64,000 nucleotides of DNA from positions 1 to 64,000 of the forward strand of contig JACKNN010000003.1 of NCBI GenBank assembly GCA_024234855.1. The letters are read 5' to 3'. This document shows, piece after piece, positions 17,930 to 27,009 of the stretch (position 1 is its first letter; each line of letters opens with the position of its first letter). This DNA is from Pseudomonadales bacterium. GTDB lineage: Bacteria; Pseudomonadota; Gammaproteobacteria; Pseudomonadales; Halieaceae. The position numbers were made by a program, and so were the translations under genes. Under the pieces are notes generated by a model that was given only the letters and a program-made list of their open reading frames with translations, did no database searches and was not told the DNA's origin.

Positions 17930-18925
17930 TCAGCTGGGCCAGTCACAGTCAGGATCTGGGCGTTGTACCAGGGGAAGTGGCTCGAAGCCCCACTGCCTGT
18001 CTGCTTTGCCGGGCGTCATCCACAGTGTTTCAACCGAGAAGCCCAGCGTGTCATTGAGATAGACCACGCCCGCGTCCGGCATGTGGAGCGGGGTACAGTT
18101 AGGACTGGCCCCGAATTGGCTGGCGCGCTCATATACCTGCATATGATCTGCCTGGTTGCGCGCCCCGAAAGCGATATTGAGGATACCCTGGTCACAGATA
18201 CGGTATCCGGTCGGCCAGGGATTACCCACCGGATCCAGGTACTGTACTAATTCGAGCAAGATATCGCCGCACGCGAACACGGCGCGCTCGCAGTTTGCCC
18301 TGCTCAACCCCCACAGGGCCTCGTGCTCATTCCTGTGCAGTTCGATGTCAGCGGGCATTTGACCGGTCACTGCCGAGAGGTACGCCACCGAAGCTGCCAG
18401 GTCCGGCGTACTCATGGTCACCGAACGGGTTGCCACCGGGCAGGCGCGCTTGCCCTCACTATTATCGGCCAGCGGATCTGTTTCCATGATTTCAACGAAC
18501 ACTCCATCCGGGTTGCGCACACAGGCCCGCCTATTCCCAGTACTGCCCATTGGTGGTGCCAGCGGCCTGGTCCCCAGCGCCTGCAGATTGGCAAGGGCGG
18601 CGTCAAAGTCAGACACATGTACGCCGATGCGGGTATAGCCGATATCACAAGGTCGAAAGTCCACGGGCATCGGTTTTGCCCTGGGCTGCCGGAACTGGAA
18701 CATTTCGAGCTGGAACCAGGGGTTGCGGCCAACCAGCCACCAGCAGGTGGAGGCGGCACCGGGAAGCCCCTGTACCTGTTCTGCGAGCGGGCTGCTCATG
18801 AACTCCGTGTTGCCGCCAGCCGGTAGATATCCCAATCCTTCGCGAAACCAGCGTTCAGTGAGGCGTAGGTCCAGCACAGAAAAGGCGATCTGGATAAGAG
18901 GCGGATGAAAGATCGATGCCGTCAT
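17930..18925 (-). CDS. VOC-family (glyoxalase/dioxygenase-like) protein, two domains
   Basis: A 331-residue protein made of two vicinal-oxygen-chelate repeats: residues about 8-150 (QIAFSVLDLRLTERWFREGLGY ... TRIGVHVSDFDAALANLQAL ... RNPDGVFVEIMETDP) and about 165-310 (VTMSTPDLAASVAYLSAVTGQ ... LNIAFGARNQ). GGGGAA precedes the ATG. Such proteins include lyases, isomerases and extradiol dioxygenases. The metal ligands cannot be assigned with certainty. It is the third gene of the minus-strand VOC-phosphoesterase-VOC operon. Confidence 0.82.
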   Translation of the reverse strand: MTASIFHPPLIQIAFSVLDLRLTERWFREGLGYLPAGGNTEFMSSPLAEQVQGLPGAASTCWWLVGRNPWFQLEMFQFRQPRAKPMPVDFRPCDIGYTRIGVHVSDFDAALANLQALGTRPLAPPMGSTGNRRACVRNPDGVFVEIMETDPLADNSEGKRACPVATRSVTMSTPDLAASVAYLSAVTGQMPADIELHRNEHEALWGLSRANCERAVFACGDILLELVQYLDPVGNPWPTGYRICDQGILNIAFGARNQADHMQVYERASQFGASPNCTPLHMPDAGVVYLNDTLGFSVETLWMTPGKADRQWGFEPLPLVQRPDPDCDWPS

Positions 18926-18965
18926 TGCGGAATTCCCCTGAGTGTACTAGGCAGGACTATAAAGC

Positions 18966-20015
18966 CTACTGAAAGCTATCCCTGACCGGCTTGCGCTCTC
19001 CGGTCTTGTCGAATATTCCGTCGAGAACAATGTTGGCAACTATCGGTCCATTGTTGCTCATCGTCACCCAGGCGATGTGATCAAAATTTCCTGGTGGATC
19101 GAGAATCCATGCGCCCCCGGTAGTGCTAAGGCGTATATAGTCCATGCCGTTGCGTTCCTGGTAATCGTAGGTATGCGCGTGGCCAGCAAACACCGTATAG
19201 TGCCGGCCCTCTAAAGCGGCCTCGATCTCCATGAACTTCTTATCCCTGGGGCTGGCCTGCCAGACCGGTCGATGGACAAAGACAAAAGTCCATTTCACAT
19301 CCGGATGGGTGGCAATCACTTCTTTGAAGTAGGCGATTTGCTCATCGCTGAATGCTGAGACGTACTCTTCGCCGGTAACGACGGCCTCCTTCACCTTCGC
19401 CAGCATCTCAAGCTGCACGGCCTTCGCCTGTTTCGGGTCACTCTCTTCCAGTTTGGATATTTTTGCCAATCCCTGTATTAGCCAATCCGGAATCGTTTGT
19501 GGCGGATCTTCAGTATTCATGCAAAGAAACAGGACATCCTTATAGACGAAGTGATAATAGCTGCGCCCCAGTCGCTCCCGCCAAACATCCACCGAGGCCG
19601 GGTCGCCCATATCGTGGTTACCAACGACATAGAAAAAGGGCATAGTCAATTTATCTACCGAAGCATCGATCTCCTCCCATTCGGCAGCCAATGTTTCCCG
19701 GTTATTGCTGTAGCCCTCAATAAGGTCGCCCACGCTCATCACAAACTCGGGCTGCATCAGGTTCAGTTTGGTCATCGCCGCATCAAAAACACCGGGATAG
19801 GCTCCGCCCGTGTTATCACTGACAACTGCAAACTGAAATTCGATGTCCGAGTCAGGAAATTCTAGGTGGGACCACGGGTTAGAGCCGGTTTGCCTGTCTA
19901 TCTGAATCTTGGCTGCCTCTCCCGCTGATAAAAGCCCCGAAGCATACAATGCGAAGACGCAACCAAGAGATTTGAAATAACTGCTGTATCCAGTCCTTAT
20001 TGCTTCCTTTCCCAT
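18966..20015 (-). CDS. Exported calcineurin-like metallophosphoesterase
   Basis: A metallophosphoesterase of about 349 residues from the ATG at 20015 (an ATG at 20042 and a TTG at 20063 are also in frame). A signal-like hydrophobic stretch (LGCVFALYASGLLSAGEA) suggests export. Metal-binding motifs occur in the family order: VVSDNTGG, SVGDLIEG, VVGNHDMGD, VFVHRPVW and FAGHAHTYDY. It should hydrolyse a phosphoester or pyrophosphate outside the cytoplasm. It lies between two VOC genes in one operon, with only 13-60 bp between genes. Confidence 0.87.
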   Translation of the reverse strand: MGKEAIRTGYSSYFKSLGCVFALYASGLLSAGEAAKIQIDRQTGSNPWSHLEFPDSDIEFQFAVVSDNTGGAYPGVFDAAMTKLNLMQPEFVMSVGDLIEGYSNNRETLAAEWEEIDASVDKLTMPFFYVVGNHDMGDPASVDVWRERLGRSYYHFVYKDVLFLCMNTEDPPQTIPDWLIQGLAKISKLEESDPKQAKAVQLEMLAKVKEAVVTGEEYVSAFSDEQIAYFKEVIATHPDVKWTFVFVHRPVWQASPRDKKFMEIEAALEGRHYTVFAGHAHTYDYQERNGMDYIRLSTTGGAWILDPPGNFDHIAWVTMSNNGPIVANIVLDGIFDKTGERKPVRDSFQ

Positions 20016-20076
20016 GTGGGTACCCGCCCCATTGCTTGTCATTCTTTGTAAAATGTCTTGCAAGTCCGAGGAAAAA

Positions 20077-20616
20077 TCAGTTCACGTTTCTAATCGGGTC
20101 TTTGCCATCCCAGTTGACCGCACCGGCGGCTACCATCTCAAAGAGTTCGCGATTGCCGTCATGTACCGCAATCAATTCCTGGATTGTTCCGGGGTGGCCA
20201 GACGTCGCGAAGTAAGCGAACTTGCCCTCCGTACTGAACAATGCGCCATTTTGCTCGATGACCAGACCTGAATCGAGGCCGCGACGCAGAAGCTTGTCAT
20301 AGTCTTCGGTGAAATAGCCGACGTGGTGCAAGCCTTCATATCCGGCGTCCAAAAAGTCGCTGTAGGACGTTCTCACCGGGCTGCGCTGATGGATAAGCTC
20401 GATCTGTAATGGTCCACTGTTTGCCAGGGCAACGCGTATATCGAAGGGAACTAACCTATCAATTGGCTCACTCAGATAATTGAATTCAAGCGCGTCAATT
20501 TGGTTGAACACGAAGAACGGGCCTACACGCATTTTCTCGGTCCAGTAGCGAAGGGCGGCTTCCATATCACGTACCACAATGCCCAGTTGCCCAATTGGGC
20601 CGAATAGCTCGCTCAT
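20077..20616 (-). CDS. VOC-family protein
   Basis: A 179-residue single-domain VOC protein. It has the characteristic start (IGQLGIVVRDMEAALRYWTEKMRVGPFF) and a second half-site in GLHHVGYFTEDYDKLLRRGLDSG; H and E residues in GLHHV and PLQIELI may bind metal. Related proteins act in isomerisation or ring-opening steps, but no substrate is inferable. It is the first gene of its operon, under the two-box promoter at 20718-20781. A broken duplicate with promoter lies at 8852-9382. Confidence 0.87.
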   Translation of the reverse strand: MSELFGPIGQLGIVVRDMEAALRYWTEKMRVGPFFVFNQIDALEFNYLSEPIDRLVPFDIRVALANSGPLQIELIHQRSPVRTSYSDFLDAGYEGLHHVGYFTEDYDKLLRRGLDSGLVIEQNGALFSTEGKFAYFATSGHPGTIQELIAVHDGNRELFEMVAAGAVNWDGKDPIRNVN

Positions 20617-20717
20617 CTTTACTACCTTTTGTTAGACTAATTCGCGCCCTGGTAGACGCTGAATGACTTCGATTGAATATCCCCGCCTTATATCAGCCGA
20701 TGGCCTGTAAGAAATAA

Positions 20718-20781
20718 ACTATAGGCTGAACAACGGCGCCTGGCAGGTCATTCGGCGACAGAAAACGATCAATTGGTGTCT
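20718..20781 (-). promoter_or_regulatory. Two-box AraC-type promoter of the VOC operon
   Basis: Minus strand: distal box AGACACCAATTGATC (20781-20767), proximal box TGTCGCCGAATGACC (20760-20746), -10 TATAGT (20723-20718) at the shared 21-bp and 22-bp spacings. The VOC start codon is about 100 bp after the -10. The promoter sits in the 201-bp gap after the E3 gene. Confidence 0.7.
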
Positions 20782-20817
20782 GTCAGATTCGCGTGCGTTC
20801 CTGCGCACTATTCAGTT

Positions 20818-22245
20818 TCAGGCATGAATGGGTTTGCCGTTCACGCCGCGCATGGCTTCCATGATCGCTTCCGAGATGGTCGGGTGGGCGTGGATGGTGT
20901 TGGCGAAGTCCTCAGGCAGCAATTCACAAGTTTGGGCCAGTAGCAACTCGTGAATCAGTTCGGTGGCATTGTGGCCAACAATATGGGCTCCCACTAGTTC
21001 ATCGGTGGCCGGATCGCACAGCACTTTCACCAGGCCATCGGGCTTGCCGATGGCGATAGTTTTGCCTGCACCGGGATAGTGGAACACGGATTTTTTCACG
21101 GCTATACCCTTGGCGATGGCCAGGTCCTCGCGCAAGCCAAAACCCGCGACCTGCGGCTCGCAATAGATCGCCGTTGGCACGCTATCCGGGTTTACCCCCT
21201 TTTCGCACTGGTGACCGGCCATGTGCTCCACTGCGATCTCACCTTCTTTGGACGCCACATGGGCCAGGGCGGGGGTGCGGGTGATGTCCCCAATGGCGTA
21301 ATTTCCGACCGTGGCGGTCTGGCAATAGTCCCCGATGCGGACATAGCCCTGGTCATCCAGCTCGACGCCTGACTCCCGCAGACCCAGGTCCCCGGTATTG
21401 GGGACGCGCCCGAATACGACCAGCACCTTGTCTGACACGACTTCGCTGGTATTTCCTGCAGAGTCGCGCAGGCTCACGCTCACCGAGCCGGCAGATTTTT
21501 TTAGACCCAGCGCGCGGGTTCTGGTACGCACGTCAATCCCGTCGCGCGCCAGGCAGCTGGTGAGCACGGCGCAGGTCTCGAAATCCTCAGTAGGCAGAAT
21601 ATGATCCATAGCCTCGACCAGGGTTACTTTCACTCCGAAACTGTTCATGACATAGGCGAACTCGCAACCGATGGCGCCCCCACCGAGGATGACCATGCTT
21701 GTTGGCAGGCAGGTCATGGCCAGTATGCCGGTGGACGACAGGACCTGTTCCTCGTCGCACTCGAAACCGGGCACTTGCATGGGTCGGGAGCCGGTGGCTA
21801 CCAGGATATGTGTGCAGGTCAACTCGCGCCTGTCATCAACGATGACAAGGCCCTTACCGCTGATGCGGCCGGTACCCCTGATCAGGTCCACCTCGTTTTT
21901 TTTCAATAGCCCGCTGACACCGTTGGTGAGTGTGCTGACCACTTTGCGTGAACTGGACTGTACCGCTGAGTAGTCAAGTGTGGAGCGATTGATGCCCACC
22001 CCCACGGTCTCCATTTCCCTCATTGAATGGAAAACGTCCGCCTGGTGGATCAGGTTCTTGGAGGGAATACAGCCCCAATTCAGGCAGACCCCTCCGAGCT
22101 GGTCTTTTTCAATCACAGCGGTGCGCAGACCCAGCTGCGCCGCCCGGATGGCAGCACAGTAACCGCCGGGGCCGGCGCCAATGATAACAAGGTCGTAGCG
22201 GTCTTTTGTTGGCGTGCTTATTGGCTGGCTCATTGGCTTGCTCAT
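20818..22245 (-). CDS. Dihydrolipoamide dehydrogenase (E3)
   Basis: A 475-residue FAD disulfide oxidoreductase. The FAD motif is DLVIIGAGPGGYCAAIRAAQLG and the redox disulfide is in GGVCLNWGCIPSK. The NAD-binding motif is MVILGGGAIGCEFAYVMNSFG, the second FAD motif TVGNYAIGDITR, and the C-terminal catalytic His-Glu pair lies in IHAHPTISEA. It reoxidises the lipoyl groups of the E2 encoded upstream. It is the last gene of a five-gene operon. A fragment of a second copy survives at 15271-15345. Confidence 0.93.
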   Translation of the reverse strand: MSKPMSQPISTPTKDRYDLVIIGAGPGGYCAAIRAAQLGLRTAVIEKDQLGGVCLNWGCIPSKNLIHQADVFHSMREMETVGVGINRSTLDYSAVQSSSRKVVSTLTNGVSGLLKKNEVDLIRGTGRISGKGLVIVDDRRELTCTHILVATGSRPMQVPGFECDEEQVLSSTGILAMTCLPTSMVILGGGAIGCEFAYVMNSFGVKVTLVEAMDHILPTEDFETCAVLTSCLARDGIDVRTRTRALGLKKSAGSVSVSLRDSAGNTSEVVSDKVLVVFGRVPNTGDLGLRESGVELDDQGYVRIGDYCQTATVGNYAIGDITRTPALAHVASKEGEIAVEHMAGHQCEKGVNPDSVPTAIYCEPQVAGFGLREDLAIAKGIAVKKSVFHYPGAGKTIAIGKPDGLVKVLCDPATDELVGAHIVGHNATELIHELLLAQTCELLPEDFANTIHAHPTISEAIMEAMRGVNGKPIHA

Positions 22246-22269
22246 CGCTGCTATCAGTCAGTGGTTGGC

Positions 22270-23496
22270 TCAGGCGAGCATCAGTTCGGGCGTTTCCAGC
22301 AGGTCGTGAAGTGCCCGTGCGAAGCGCGAGAAGGGCTCGCCGTCGAGAATGCGGTGATCGAAGGTCGCACTGATCGGCAGCATGGTGCGCACCACGATCT
22401 TGCCCTTGCGCACCAGGGGTCGCTCTATGGGTGTGCTGGGCCCTACCAGCAACGCGTTGGGTAGATTCAACACCGGGGTGCTGGTCAGCCCCGCAGGGGC
22501 GATACCGGCGGTGCTGGAGAGGGTCACCGTGGCGCCATTCATTTCTTGCGCAGTCAGTGCGCCCTCGCGCGCCCGGGCAATTATGGCTTTAATGCGCTTG
22601 TCGATCTCCACCACGCCCAGCTGTTCCACGTTGTGCAGTACCGGTACGACCAGACGAGTGTCTATCTCCGTGTTGCCGGGTAGCGCGATGGCCACCCCGA
22701 TATTCACCGAGGCGTGCAGTACGATATCGTCCCCCTCAATAGACGCGTTGGCGATAGGTACCTGCTTGAGTGCCAACGCCATCGCCCTGGCAATAAAGGC
22801 ATTGATCGATACCCGTGTCCCCAACTGGTCTTCGATGGCCAGGAATTTCTGGCGCACCTTAAGGAGCCTGGTGATATCAGTTTCCCAGGAAGCGGACAGC
22901 TGGGCCGCAGTCTGCAGGCTTTCCATCATCCTGCGGGCGATGGTGCCGCGCATGGTGCCTTTCATCGGCACGCGGATGGATTGAGCGCTTGCCGCTGCAG
23001 CCGGGCCTGCTGTCACCTGGTTTTTTGCTGCCAGGACGTCGCGTTTGACGATGCGGCCGCCGGGCCCTGTTGCGGGCACGCTGGCAAGGTCCAGGCCCGC
23101 TTCCGCGGCGAGTTTGCGCGCCAGCGGTGACGCCTTGATGCGAGCGGTGGTTAACGCTGCAGCGGGTGCCGCAGCACTTACCACGGGAGCCGCTCCGGCA
23201 GGGGTAGACTTTTCATCGCTCGCAGGCGCAGTGGCACCCTGTAGGGATTGCCACTCTTCCTCGGTATCGGTAATTTTAGCGACGAGTGTCTCTACGGGGA
23301 CCGTTTCCCCCACGGGGAGGATGATGTGGAGGAAACCGCTTACAGGCGCCTCCACGTCGTAGGAAACTTTTTCCGTCTCCACCACCATCACGGGTGAGCC
23401 CTTGTTGATGTGACTTCCGTCTGCCACCAGCCATTCGTTGATAGTGCCCTCGTTCATGGCCATGGCCAGCTTGGGCATTACATAATCAGTAATCAT
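22270..23496 (-). CDS. Dihydrolipoamide acyltransferase (E2) of an acetoin-dehydrogenase-type complex
   Basis: A 408-residue E2. The lipoyl domain is at residues 1-80, with the lipoylated Lys in VETEKVSYD. An Ala/Pro-rich linker leads to the peripheral subunit-binding domain (SPLARKLAAEAGLDLASVPATGPGGRIVKRDV). The catalytic domain has the acyltransferase motif DHRILDGEP near the end. It transfers the acyl group from E1 to CoA. GGAG lies nine bases before the ATG. It sits between E1beta and E3 in the operon. Confidence 0.92.
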   Translation of the reverse strand: MITDYVMPKLAMAMNEGTINEWLVADGSHINKGSPVMVVETEKVSYDVEAPVSGFLHIILPVGETVPVETLVAKITDTEEEWQSLQGATAPASDEKSTPAGAAPVVSAAAPAAALTTARIKASPLARKLAAEAGLDLASVPATGPGGRIVKRDVLAAKNQVTAGPAAAASAQSIRVPMKGTMRGTIARRMMESLQTAAQLSASWETDITRLLKVRQKFLAIEDQLGTRVSINAFIARAMALALKQVPIANASIEGDDIVLHASVNIGVAIALPGNTEIDTRLVVPVLHNVEQLGVVEIDKRIKAIIARAREGALTAQEMNGATVTLSSTAGIAPAGLTSTPVLNLPNALLVGPSTPIERPLVRKGKIVVRTMLPISATFDHRILDGEPFSRFARALHDLLETPELMLA

Positions 23497-23511
23497 CTTT
23501 CAGCGCTCCGA

Positions 23512-24474
23512 TTACGCACAGACCTGACGGATGGCCGCCTCGATCTTGGCCGGGTTGGGTGCGATATATTCTTCCATATAGCCGCCGGGGACAGGTAGGT
23601 TGGGTAGCGTTACGCGGATTACCGGGGCATCGAGCAGATCGAATCCCTGCTCCATGACGCGAGCCGACACGGTAGCCGCGAAGCCGCCCGATTCCCAATC
23701 CTCGTCGACGATCACGAGGCGGCTGGTCTTCGCCAGCGAGGTCAGCAGGGTCTCCATATCGAAAGGCACGAAGCTGCGCGGATCGATCACCTCTACGTCA
23801 AACTCGCCCTCGAGTTTGGCGGCCACCGCCAGGGCGTGTTTCAACTGCACGCTGTTGGCCAGTATCGTGACGTCGCTGCCCTGCCGTTTCACCGCGGCCT
23901 TACCCAGTGGCACGATATAGTCGTCTTCCGGTACCTCACCGCGCTCCTGCATGAGCCCCATGTGCCAGGGAATCACTACAGGGTTGTTGTCCCGGATCGC
24001 CGCCTTCATCATGCCCTTGGCGTCATAGGGTGTGGAAGGCATAGCCACCTTGATGCCCGGATGGTGGGCAAAGGTACCGTGAATGCTCATGGCGTGGTCA
24101 TTGGCCAGGCGCATACCGGTTCCCACGGCAGCAGTAATGACCAGCGGCAGGGGATGCTGGCTGCCGTGCAGAAAGTAGTACTGGCCGGTGGTGACAGAGG
24201 CCTCGGCAAACGTGACATAGGAAAAACCGCCGAACATGAAATCTACGACCGGGCGGAAGCCTTCCTGGGCAGCGCCGAAGGCGACTCCATACATGCCGCT
24301 CTCGGCTATGGGGGTATCGACGATACGCTCGGGGCCGAACTCCTGAACCAGACCCATCGTGTGGGGGAAGATCCCGCCGCGAATGTCCTGGCCCACCAGG
24401 AACACACTGTCATCGCGCCGCAGCTCTTCGGCGTATGCGCGATTGATTGCCTCTACGAGGGTTAATTCAGCCAT
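23512..24474 (-). CDS. Thiamine-diphosphate dehydrogenase E1 beta subunit
   Basis: A 320-residue protein of the acetoin/pyruvate dehydrogenase E1beta type. It starts MAELTLVEAINRAYAEELRRD and contains GEDI-like VFLVGQDIRGG, PIAESGMYGVAFGAA and the C-terminal transketolase domain with VIVDEDWESGGFAATVSARV. AGGAG is nine bases upstream of the ATG. It forms the heterotetramer with the alpha subunit encoded just upstream (18-bp gap). Acetoin, pyruvate or a branched oxo-acid are possible substrates. Confidence 0.92.
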   Translation of the reverse strand: MAELTLVEAINRAYAEELRRDDSVFLVGQDIRGGIFPHTMGLVQEFGPERIVDTPIAESGMYGVAFGAAQEGFRPVVDFMFGGFSYVTFAEASVTTGQYYFLHGSQHPLPLVITAAVGTGMRLANDHAMSIHGTFAHHPGIKVAMPSTPYDAKGMMKAAIRDNNPVVIPWHMGLMQERGEVPEDDYIVPLGKAAVKRQGSDVTILANSVQLKHALAVAAKLEGEFDVEVIDPRSFVPFDMETLLTSLAKTSRLVIVDEDWESGGFAATVSARVMEQGFDLLDAPVIRVTLPNLPVPGGYMEEYIAPNPAKIEAAIRQVCA

Positions 24475-24492
24475 ACTCTGATTCTCCTGGTT

Positions 24493-25476
24493 TCAAGGCG
24501 CAAACGCCGCCGCCAATAGTTGTTCTTCCGAGGGGCGCGCGATTTTGCTGCTGTCAGCAAAGTCTTCGATCTCCTGTACTTCCCGGCTGGCCTCCTCATG
24601 CAACTGGTCGATTGCGTCCTGCTTCAACACCCCTTCGGCGAGCACCCGGGTGGTCGCCAGAACCAGCGGATCCCGCTGCATGAGTGCGAGCTTCTCCTCT
24701 TCGCTGCGGGCTTCCCAGCCCCTGAGATCCGGTGTGCCCATATCGTGTTCCTTGATGCGCAGGGTCTTGGCCTCAACGAAAGTGGGGCCTTTGCCTTTGC
24801 GGGCGTGTTCGATTGCCGCCAGGGCGGCCTCTGCGCAAGCGAATACGTCCTGGCCATCGATTACCATAGCCGGCATACCGTAGCCCTGGGCCAGACTGGA
24901 AACATCTTCGGTGGGGTGCATTTCCGAAATTTCGGAGTGGATAGCCATACCGTTGTTTTCGCAGTAGAAGATGATGGGCAGCTGCCAGTTTGTGGCCATC
25001 AGCAAGGCCTCGTGGGCACGGCCCTGGCCATAGGAGCCGTCACCCGAACAGTTCATTACGACCTGACCCAGGTTGCGGCGCTTGGCTGCCCAGCCCCATC
25101 CCACAGACGGGGCAAAGTTGTAGCCGATGAAGCCGGACATCATGTAGACCTTGTGCTCCGGAAAACTGAAGTGGAACGCTGAACGACCGCCACAGCAGCC
25201 GGTGTCTTTGCCTGTATGCTCTGCCAGGTAGTACTTGATATCGATGCCTTTGCTCAGCATATGGGTGATGCCGTGGCCGCGGTGGTGTGGACTCAGGTTG
25301 TCATCCTTGTTAAGGAAGCTGGCTGCGGCAACGCCCGGTGCAATTGCGCCGTCGGAAGGGTGATAGAAGCCGATCAGCTTCCCCTGCAACATTCGCTGAT
25401 ACATCATTCTGTTCAGGTGATCGGCCCGAACCAGGTTGCGGTACAGGATGCGCATCTGCTGTTTATTAAGGTTCAT
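24493..25476 (-). CDS. Thiamine-diphosphate dehydrogenase E1 alpha subunit
   Basis: A 327-residue E1alpha. The ThDP-binding motif runs from GDGSYGQGRAHEALLMATNWQLP to YCENNGMA. HHRGHGITHMLSKG is the phosphorylation-loop equivalent. An AAGGAG lies before the ATG. The AcoA-like length and the adjacent acoX-type gene favour acetoin dehydrogenase-like function over pyruvate dehydrogenase, but specificity cannot be fixed from sequence alone. Confidence 0.92.
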   Translation of the reverse strand: MNLNKQQMRILYRNLVRADHLNRMMYQRMLQGKLIGFYHPSDGAIAPGVAAASFLNKDDNLSPHHRGHGITHMLSKGIDIKYYLAEHTGKDTGCCGGRSAFHFSFPEHKVYMMSGFIGYNFAPSVGWGWAAKRRNLGQVVMNCSGDGSYGQGRAHEALLMATNWQLPIIFYCENNGMAIHSEISEMHPTEDVSSLAQGYGMPAMVIDGQDVFACAEAALAAIEHARKGKGPTFVEAKTLRIKEHDMGTPDLRGWEARSEEEKLALMQRDPLVLATTRVLAEGVLKQDAIDQLHEEASREVQEIEDFADSSKIARPSEEQLLAAAFAP

Positions 25477-25517
25477 GCCGTCTCCTTACGCCAATAGCGT
25501 TGTCAGAATGTGATTTG

Positions 25518-26528
25518 TCATTGCGTAGGCTGGCAACTATCCAGCATGCCTGTGGCCGCCGCGGCTTGCAGTGCGGAAATCACGTTGATCACCCTGGGGC
25601 CGCTGGGGTTGATGTTGACCGTGAGCTGACGCTCCGAGATTAAAACCTCCCGTTCTCCATCCAGTGCGATTACACCATTGCGCAGAGGTATTTGCTGGGA
25701 TGCCTGCCTGTCGAAGAAATAGTGGCGGTTGACGGTGACAGGTACGAACAATCCAGGCGCGATGGGTGCCACAAGTCGACGACCCTTACCGGTTCCGGTG
25801 TACACCGCCAACGCGTGACCGGGTGGCGCCGGTTCAAGGCCCAGCCAGCCACCGATGGCAGTGAGGCCTATTTCGGTGGGTCTGGCCTCGGTCAGGAACA
25901 GGGCCCTGATGCTGGAACTGTCCCATACCGCTCGGGCACCGGTGTCCGTGCCTTCCAGTACCACCAGGTCAACCAGGGCGATATCGATGAGCTCGCTGTC
26001 ATCGTCGTACAGCTCGAGCTGCGGTGCGCGGTGGCAAACCAGTTCTGCTGTAACCGCGCCGCTGGCAATCGCTGCTGCTGCCAACCCCGCGAGCGTACCC
26101 TCGATCATCCGGGGGAACACGTTATTGGTACCAGTGGAGATGGGCAGCAGCGGTAGATTCGCACTGGCTTTGGCGACGATGCGGCTGGTACCGTCACCCC
26201 CCATTACCACGAGGCAATCCACATCCAATTCCACGAATCGTTCGGTGGCGCGCAGGGTGTCTTTCCATGTACCGAGAATGAAGGGTAGCTCAAGTTCGGC
26301 AACGGTGGTGTGACGCAACTCTCCGTCGGTCGCCTTTACCAGACGTCGTGCAATATGGGTGGGGTCTGGCATGATCAGCACGCGGTCGACACCCACAACA
26401 TCGCAGGCCCGGAGCAGGCGCAGTGCGATATTCATCTTTTCCGGATTCGTTACCACGGTGCCCGCTGCAATGACTCGCCTGATATCCTTGCCAGAGGCCG
26501 GATTGACGATAATTCCCACGGTGCTCAC
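25518..26528 (-). CDS. ATP-NAD kinase/AcoX-family protein
   Basis: About 336 residues from the GTG at 26528, which has AGG nine bases upstream; a GTG at 26549 is also in frame but has no such site. It contains VGIIVNPASGKDIRR and the diacylglycerol/NAD-kinase-type nucleotide motif VVMGGDGTSRIVAK. This is the AcoX family found first in acetoin catabolic operons (acoXABC), where its role is not settled. It is the first gene of the operon with E1alpha, E1beta, E2 and E3. Transcription is expected from the two-box promoter at 26741-26804. Confidence 0.85.
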   Translation of the reverse strand: MSTVGIIVNPASGKDIRRVIAAGTVVTNPEKMNIALRLLRACDVVGVDRVLIMPDPTHIARRLVKATDGELRHTTVAELELPFILGTWKDTLRATERFVELDVDCLVVMGGDGTSRIVAKASANLPLLPISTGTNNVFPRMIEGTLAGLAAAAIASGAVTAELVCHRAPQLELYDDDSELIDIALVDLVVLEGTDTGARAVWDSSSIRALFLTEARPTEIGLTAIGGWLGLEPAPPGHALAVYTGTGKGRRLVAPIAPGLFVPVTVNRHYFFDRQASQQIPLRNGVIALDGEREVLISERQLTVNINPSGPRVINVISALQAAAATGMLDSCQPTQ

Positions 26529-26740
26529 GCGTCGCTGCCTGGGGTGCACTATGATTTTTCGGGCAAATAGTCGAGCTTTCGTGATGCGGTGAATATTGCC
26601 TTTGGTTTTCGTGCATGCTGGGGGGGACGAAAATATGTTCTACCGAAAGGAGTCAACTTATTAGGTTCTAGGCTGGGCATTTTTTCCTCCACTGTGGCCC
26701 CATGAAGTCTTGGAGGCGGCGCTATCTGGTTTGTGCCAGC

Positions 26741-26804
26741 AATCTAGCGGGCCTTTAATGCAGATGCCTGTCATTACGCGACAGCTTACGATCATTTCGC
26801 GGTG
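26741..26804 (-). promoter_or_regulatory. Two-box AraC-type promoter of the acoX-like operon
   Basis: Minus strand: distal box CACCGCGAAATGATC (26804-26790), proximal box TGTCGCGTAATGACA (26783-26769), which is a near-perfect inverted repeat, and -10 TAGATT (26746-26741), with the common 21-bp and 22-bp spacings. The leader to acoX is about 210 bp. Nothing else is recognisable in 26529-27009. Confidence 0.7.
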
Positions 26805-27009
26805 GTTTTCGCGTGTAAGTGTCCGTGGTCCAGGACAATTGGAACTGTCATATGACTGCAGGATAAAAATCGGGATCGATTTCCTTCTCCACCGTGGATG
26901 CGAAACTTTTCTGGTTCCAACAGGTACTCAATCCGAATTGCAGTACACCGAGAAACTGTAATCGTGCGAATGTTATTCTGATCCCTCGCTTCATGCTGGA
27001 ATTTCACTG

